From an uncultured Anaerotignum sp. (GTDB taxonomy: Bacteria > Bacillota > Clostridia > Lachnospirales > Anaerotignaceae), in assembly GCA_910578425.1 (NCBI GenBank), contig CAJTQX010000024.1, forward strand, positions 1 to 37,457: DNA of 37,457 bases. The letters run 5' to 3'. Made by a program: the position numbers and the translations under genes. Shown piece after piece: positions 34,227-37,457 of this stretch. Under the pieces are notes generated by a model, which had not been told where the DNA came from, made no database searches, and saw nothing but the letters and a program-made list of their open reading frames with translations. Position 1 is the stretch's first letter. The number at the start of each line of letters is the position of its first letter.

Positions 34227-35120
34227 ATGGCAGATTTTCAAATTTTCAGCGATGGCGCGTGCGATTTGGGGTTAGAAAAAGCGAACGAATTGGGCGTTAA
34301 GATGATTCCCTTTTATGTTTCGATTGACCACGAAACGTATTATAAAGAATTGGAAGAACTGTCCTTAGACGATTATTTTCGTTATATGACACAGGAAAAA
34401 GGCTACCCGAAAACTTCCCTGCCTTCTGTGCAGGATTATATTGACGCGTTCCGCCCTGCCCTGGAGAATGGCATGGGGATTCTCTGTCTTACTATTACAA
34501 GCACGTTAAGCAGTTCCGTACAATCTGCCCTTACCGCAAAATCCATGCTGGAGGAGGAATTCCCACAGGCAAATATCCATGTTATCAATTCCTGGCACGC
34601 TACCGGCTCGCAGGCTCTTTTGCTGATGGAAGCTGTGCGTATGCAGCGGAATGGGAAAAGCTTAGAGGAAACTGCCGCTTATATTGAGAAAGCAAAGACT
34701 GACGCACGGATTCATTTCATGGTGGGTGATTTAAGCTATCTGGAAATCGGCGGGCGCATCGGCAAGCTGGCAACGCTTTCCGGCAGCGTGCTGAAAATAA
34801 AGCCCATTATCATATTGAAAGACGGTGAAATCAGCATCGGCGGGGTTGTCCGCAGCAGGAAAAAAGGTTTTTCTAAAATCGCGGAAGTTACAAAACAGCA
34901 TTTCCAAAAAACAGGAGAAAATCCCGCGGATTATATTGTGACCTGCGGCAATACGACCATCTGGGACGATATTGCGGAGTTTGAAGCTCTTGCAAAAGAA
35001 ACCATGCCGGGAGCAAGCTTCCTTTCTCCATTCCAGATTGGAGCAACAATTGCCACACATACAGGACCTGGCACAACGGGGCTCTGTTTTGTAAAAAAAT
35101 ACGAAGCATATGGTTTCTAA
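34227..35120 (+). CDS. DegV family fatty-acid-binding protein
   Basis: DegV/FakB proteins hold a fatty acid for the FakA kinase or for transport inside the cell. The 297-residue protein has the N-terminal SDGACDLGLEKANELGV start, the IPFYVSID-like strand, the LSSSVQSA loop and the C-terminal GPGTTGLCFV motif. The TSLPSVQDY segment fits the conserved T-S-x-P lipid-binding loop. The ATG follows AGGAGG. No fakA is in the window. A second DegV lies on the minus strand at 35824. Confidence 0.93.
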   Translation: MADFQIFSDGACDLGLEKANELGVKMIPFYVSIDHETYYKELEELSLDDYFRYMTQEKGYPKTSLPSVQDYIDAFRPALENGMGILCLTITSTLSSSVQSALTAKSMLEEEFPQANIHVINSWHATGSQALLLMEAVRMQRNGKSLEETAAYIEKAKTDARIHFMVGDLSYLEIGGRIGKLATLSGSVLKIKPIIILKDGEISIGGVVRSRKKGFSKIAEVTKQHFQKTGENPADYIVTCGNTTIWDDIAEFEALAKETMPGASFLSPFQIGATIATHTGPGTTGLCFVKKYEAYGF

Positions 35121-35130
35121 GAGATTCCAG

Positions 35131-35178
35131 AAAAAAAGGAATGTATGGAAATAAAATTTTTCCAGCCATTCCTTTTTA
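35131..35178. terminator. Bidirectional terminator between degV and the membrane-anchored gene
   Basis: AAAAAGGAATG (35133-35143) and TGGAAA pair with TTTCCA and CATTCCTTTTT (to 35177), giving A/T-flanked stems usable from both converging genes. Confidence 0.88.
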
Positions 35179-35196
35179 TTTCATATGAGCAGAATA

Positions 35197-35802
35197 TTAT
35201 TCCGCTTCGGAAATCAGCAGTGTCCTTGCCCCGCAGGAGCCGTCCTGATCAGAACCCATCAATTCAAATGTTGCGTCCCCAACTGTAAGTTTTGCGGCGT
35301 CTCTGCCTCTGCCAACTGTGCTGATATTTTCCGACAGCCAGGCACGCACCTGCTCCGCATCGCTGTTTTCATAAGGCAGCCCCGAGCAGAAGCCAAGATA
35401 GTTTTCCGCCGCCTTCAAAAAGGTTTCGTTATCAACTCGTTCCAAGTTAATCACATCAAAGCTAGCGTCCATAACTTCCCCATTATATGTGTACGTCATT
35501 TCATAAATGCAGTGGATTCCTGTTGTTTCGTCCAGATACCCGTTCACCGGAATTTTCATGCATTCCTTTTCCAATAGTTCCAGCGTTTCATGCCCCTCAA
35601 AGCCAAGTTCCTCCAGCCTGTTGGGAATCGCCAGATAATTAGAGCCGCGTATGCCGCGCCGGTCACGCTTGACGATCTCTCCATCTACTTCTATTCTGCC
35701 GTCCGCATACCATTGCTGGAAACGACTTCCGCCAACCGCCGCAAAAAGCAGTACAACAATCAGACAGCAAACGATTGCAATTATATTTTTCTGATTTTTC
35801 AT
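35197..35802 (-). CDS. Membrane-anchored protein of unknown function
   Basis: This 201-residue protein has a single N-terminal hydrophobic segment (about 7-25) without a lipobox or clear cleavage site, so it is probably anchored with the rest outside. The outer part is rich in acidic residues and has a central strand pair CIYEMTYTYNGEVMDA and an end GSCGARTLLISEAE. No catalytic motif or known family is seen. The ATG follows GGAGGGG. It starts 21 bases after the minus-strand DegV gene and is likely co-transcribed with it. Confidence 0.75.
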   Translation of the reverse strand: MKNQKNIIAIVCCLIVVLLFAAVGGSRFQQWYADGRIEVDGEIVKRDRRGIRGSNYLAIPNRLEELGFEGHETLELLEKECMKIPVNGYLDETTGIHCIYEMTYTYNGEVMDASFDVINLERVDNETFLKAAENYLGFCSGLPYENSDAEQVRAWLSENISTVGRGRDAAKLTVGDATFELMGSDQDGSCGARTLLISEAE

Positions 35803-35823
35803 GTCAACCCCTCCTAAACTCCT

Positions 35824-36732
35824 TTACGCTTCCGCCTGTTTAGCAGAATTACGCAGTTTATCTACGATCTCTTCTGTAATAGAAAACCCAATTCCAATCG
35901 CGCCTGTGCCTAAATGGCACGCAATACTGCACGAAAGCGGATAATAGCGTACCGACTGTTCGGGGAACGCCTCCTGCACCTGTTCCCGCCATTGCTCTTC
36001 TTCTTCCACACTTTCCAGCGTGCCCGCTGTTGCAATCTGCACACGGCTCAGCGGAATCTGCGGAAATCGTTCCATAATATCAGCTTTCAGGGCATCAATC
36101 ATCTTCTTCCCACTCTGTTTGATGCCTCGCGCCTTTGAAAACAAGTCCAGCTTCTCCCCTTGAATGGTAAGCACTGGCTTGATGTTCAAAAGATTCGCAA
36201 TCGCTGCCGCCGAAGATGTAATACGTCCGCTTTTTTTCAAATATTTCAAAGAATTGACTGTTATGTAAATGCTCGCGTGGAGCGCGGAGTCTTCCAATAT
36301 CTCTTTAATTTTCGCGGCAGAATATCCCCCGTCCGCAAGTGTTTTTGCATTATATACAGACTCTGCGAGCGTTGCAGAAATGCGGTGATTATCCACAACA
36401 TAAACCCTGGAACCGTAATCCAGCGCGTACTGCGACGCACTTTCGCAGGAGCTGCTCAGCCCGCTCGTCATCGGAATATATACGATCTCATCATACCCTT
36501 CACGAAAAACAGTTTCCCAAAGCTCCGTTACATCACCCGGAGAAGGCTGGGAGGTACATACCTCCCTGTCACTGCGCAATGCTTCATATAATTCGCTGTG
36601 TGTAATATCCACACCCTCCAGATAGCTACACCCATCTACAATAACCGGCATCGGAAGCACATAAACCCCCATCCGTTTTCCGTCCTCCACTGTAAGTCCA
36701 CTGTTTGTGTCTGTGATAATTGCTGTTTTCAT
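35824..36732 (-). CDS. DegV family fatty-acid-binding protein (second copy)
   Basis: This 302-residue protein has the DegV layout: ITDTNSGLTVEDGKRMGV, the TSQPSPGDV lipid loop, MTSGLSSSCESA, DNHRISAT and the C-terminal HLGTGAIGIGF motif. It differs widely from the copy at 34227 and is not a recent duplicate. FakB-type proteins often occur as several paralogs with different fatty-acid preference. The ATG follows GGGAG. It has a strong promoter of its own. Confidence 0.93.
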   Translation of the reverse strand: MKTAIITDTNSGLTVEDGKRMGVYVLPMPVIVDGCSYLEGVDITHSELYEALRSDREVCTSQPSPGDVTELWETVFREGYDEIVYIPMTSGLSSSCESASQYALDYGSRVYVVDNHRISATLAESVYNAKTLADGGYSAAKIKEILEDSALHASIYITVNSLKYLKKSGRITSSAAAIANLLNIKPVLTIQGEKLDLFSKARGIKQSGKKMIDALKADIMERFPQIPLSRVQIATAGTLESVEEEEQWREQVQEAFPEQSVRYYPLSCSIACHLGTGAIGIGFSITEEIVDKLRNSAKQAEA

Positions 36733-36801
36733 AACCGTTCTCCCTATCCAACGTCTTTCTCATATAAATGCAAAGAGCCGCCTGCGCAACCCTTTCCAAG
36801 G

Positions 36802-36831
36802 ATTATACCGCAAAAGGGTATGATTTGACAA
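36802..36831 (-). promoter_or_regulatory. Promoter of the minus-strand degV gene
   Basis: On the minus strand TTGTCA (36826-36831) and a perfect TATAAT (36802-36807) are 18 bases apart. ACCCTTT and AAAGGGT, an inverted repeat of seven, flank the -10 box and could be an operator. Confidence 0.75.
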
Positions 36832-36881
36832 CGGCTTTCCTGATTTTTCCTGTATTCCTTTCGGAATGATATATCCATGCA

Positions 36882-36910
36882 TTGCAAATTGCAGCTGGAT
36901 GTTTTATAAT
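36882..36910 (+). promoter_or_regulatory. Promoter of the small alpha/beta-barrel gene
   Basis: TTGCAA (36882-36887) and a perfect TATAAT (36905-36910) are 17 bases apart, 60 bases before the ATG at 36970. Confidence 0.8.
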
Positions 36911-36969
36911 CAAATCAATGATTGTATCTGCATTGCTGCACAGCACTGAAATCAAAGGAGGGTCATTGT

Positions 36970-37317
36970 ATGCCGTTTACCGAAATCTGCATTTATCAGG
37001 TCAAGCCTCAGAAAACAGAGGAATTTGAAGCAATCATGTCAGAGGCAAAAAGCCTTTTGGAAAAACAGGAAGGACTTCTTTTGCTCCGGCTTGTCAAAAG
37101 AGGATACCACATTGACATGGAACAGATCAAGGAAGGACTGCCGCCGTTGAAACTCACTCGCATTGTAAAAAGTGTCAAGTATATGCTTTACTGGGAATTT
37201 GACACAAAGGAAAACTATGGAGCGGCACAGAAAAACCTTTACGAAAGCTATTGGAAAGCCATCGAAAAATGTTTGGTCGTTCCACATGATAAATATTTAG
37301 GGGAAAGGTTGTTCTGA
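36970..37317 (+). CDS. Small dimeric alpha/beta-barrel (ABM-like) protein
   Basis: This 116-residue protein has the strand-helix pattern of dimeric alpha/beta barrels: TEICIYQVKPQKTEEFEAIM, a helix, GLLLLRLVKRGYHID, VKYMLYWEFDTKENYGAA and a closing helix. It resembles ABM-like and DUF4937-like small proteins rather than a named enzyme. Substrate is unknown. The ATG at 36970 has AAAGGAGGG upstream. It is a single gene with its own promoter; the insertion sequence lies about 45 bases downstream. Confidence 0.8.
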   Translation: MPFTEICIYQVKPQKTEEFEAIMSEAKSLLEKQEGLLLLRLVKRGYHIDMEQIKEGLPPLKLTRIVKSVKYMLYWEFDTKENYGAAQKNLYESYWKAIEKCLVVPHDKYLGERLF

Positions 37318-37378
37318 CAGCATTTCCCATCAATCAAAGGCATCGTTCCAAATTTGAACATAGAGAGTATCCCAAAGT

Positions 37379-37407
37379 TTGTGTAAACCTCCAAACTGAT
37401 GTAAGAT
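37379..37407 (+). promoter_or_regulatory. Probable transposase promoter within the IS left end
   Basis: TTGTGT (37379-37384) and TAAGAT (37402-37407) stand 17 bases apart. Transcription would begin near 37414, inside the loop of the inverted repeat at 37385-37430. Confidence 0.45.
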
Positions 37408-37430
37408 AGAATTATTCAGTTTGGAGGTTT
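37385..37430. repeat. 14-bp inverted repeat covering the transposase ribosome site
   Basis: AAACCTCCAAACTG (37385-37398) and CAGTTTGGAGGTTT (37417-37430) are perfect complements with an 18-base loop. The right arm contains the GGAGG of the transposase gene. Confidence 0.9.
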
Positions 37431-37434
37431 TATT

Positions 37435-37457
37435 ATGGCAAGAAAGAATGAAAGCCC
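37435..37457 (+). CDS. Start of a transposase gene (partial)
   Basis: Only seven codons (MARKNES) lie in the window. The GGAGG ribosome site at 37423-37427 and the IS-like end upstream support a real transposase start. Nothing more can be said of the product. Confidence 0.5.

Larger units (their letters stand above)
37360..37457 (+). mobile_element. Left end of an insertion sequence, probably IS256 family (cut by window end)
   Basis: The stretch GAGTATCCCAAAGTTTGTGT, followed by AAAC, looks like the terminal repeat of an IS256-family (mutator-type) element. A transposase-like start follows: ATG at 37435 with GGAGG seven bases before it, reading MARKNES before the window ends. The exact left boundary and any target duplication cannot be set without the right end. 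The family call is from memory of such ends and could be wrong (another DDE family is possible). Confidence 0.55.

Noticed and set aside
37360..37434. Riboswitch or attenuator at the hairpin before the last ATG
   Set aside because: The terminal-repeat-like sequence and transposase-like start suit an insertion sequence better, and no aptamer-like structure precedes the hairpin.
1..37457. CRISPR arrays, tRNA or rRNA genes, phage or toxin-antitoxin modules
   Set aside because: No regularly spaced repeats, tRNA-like cloverleaf arms or recognisable phage genes were noticed on reading; a tRNA or covariance-model scan was not possible here.

Overview
The window is a chromosomal segment of a low-to-moderate G+C Firmicute, most likely an anaerobic member of class Clostridia (Lachnospiraceae or Anaerotignum-like; this placement is an inference). 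The signs are a PolC-type replicase, CIRCE control of groES-groEL, strong AGGAGG ribosome binding sites, an MEP isoprenoid pathway, an iron-sulfur two-subunit L-serine dehydratase, a CarD/YacL/IspD cluster and several DegV proteins. Most genes lie on the minus strand.

Region 1 (32-11117, minus) is one long housekeeping operon read pyrH-frr-uppS-cdsA-dxr-rseP-ispG-polC. It links UMP kinase, ribosome recycling, undecaprenyl-PP and CDP-diacylglycerol synthesis, two MEP-pathway enzymes, a site-2 protease and the replicative polymerase. Between frr and uppS lies a decayed DUF2200 gene with two frameshifts and a stop.

Region 2 (11261-14141, minus) reads monooxygenase-like protein, DUF402, radC, pspC, trpS, from a promoter beside a perfect 14-bp palindrome. 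Region 3 (14192-17473, minus) is a serine catabolic operon: sdaAB, sdaAA and a SstT-type Na+/serine symporter. Region 4 (17772-19882, minus) is groES-groEL with CIRCE. Region 5 (20003-23251, minus) has a thioredoxin-reductase-like flavoprotein and an EF-G paralog with unusual G motifs, each with its own terminator.

Region 6 (23459-28278, minus) is a probable seven-gene accessory operon: a small unknown protein, a lipoprotein, an unknown acidic protein, an iron-type alcohol dehydrogenase, a helical repeat-like protein, a VOC-fold protein and an amidase-like cell-wall enzyme. Region 7 (28380-30232, plus) carries a DEDDh exonuclease, then a thiamine-binding-like protein and a HAD phosphatase.

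Region 8 (30279-34045, minus) reads carD-yacL-ispD, a beta-propeller-like protein and rnhA. Region 9 (34156-37317) has two DegV proteins on opposite strands around a membrane-anchored unknown protein, then a small alpha/beta-barrel protein. Region 10 (about 37360 to the end) is the left end of an insertion sequence, probably IS256 family; a 14-bp hairpin buries the transposase ribosome binding site.

No tRNA, rRNA, CRISPR array or phage module was recognised. I did not find a clearly new multi-gene system. The best leads are the DUF2200 pseudogene, the IS hairpin/promoter arrangement, the palindromic operator candidate and the unknown genes of region 6.
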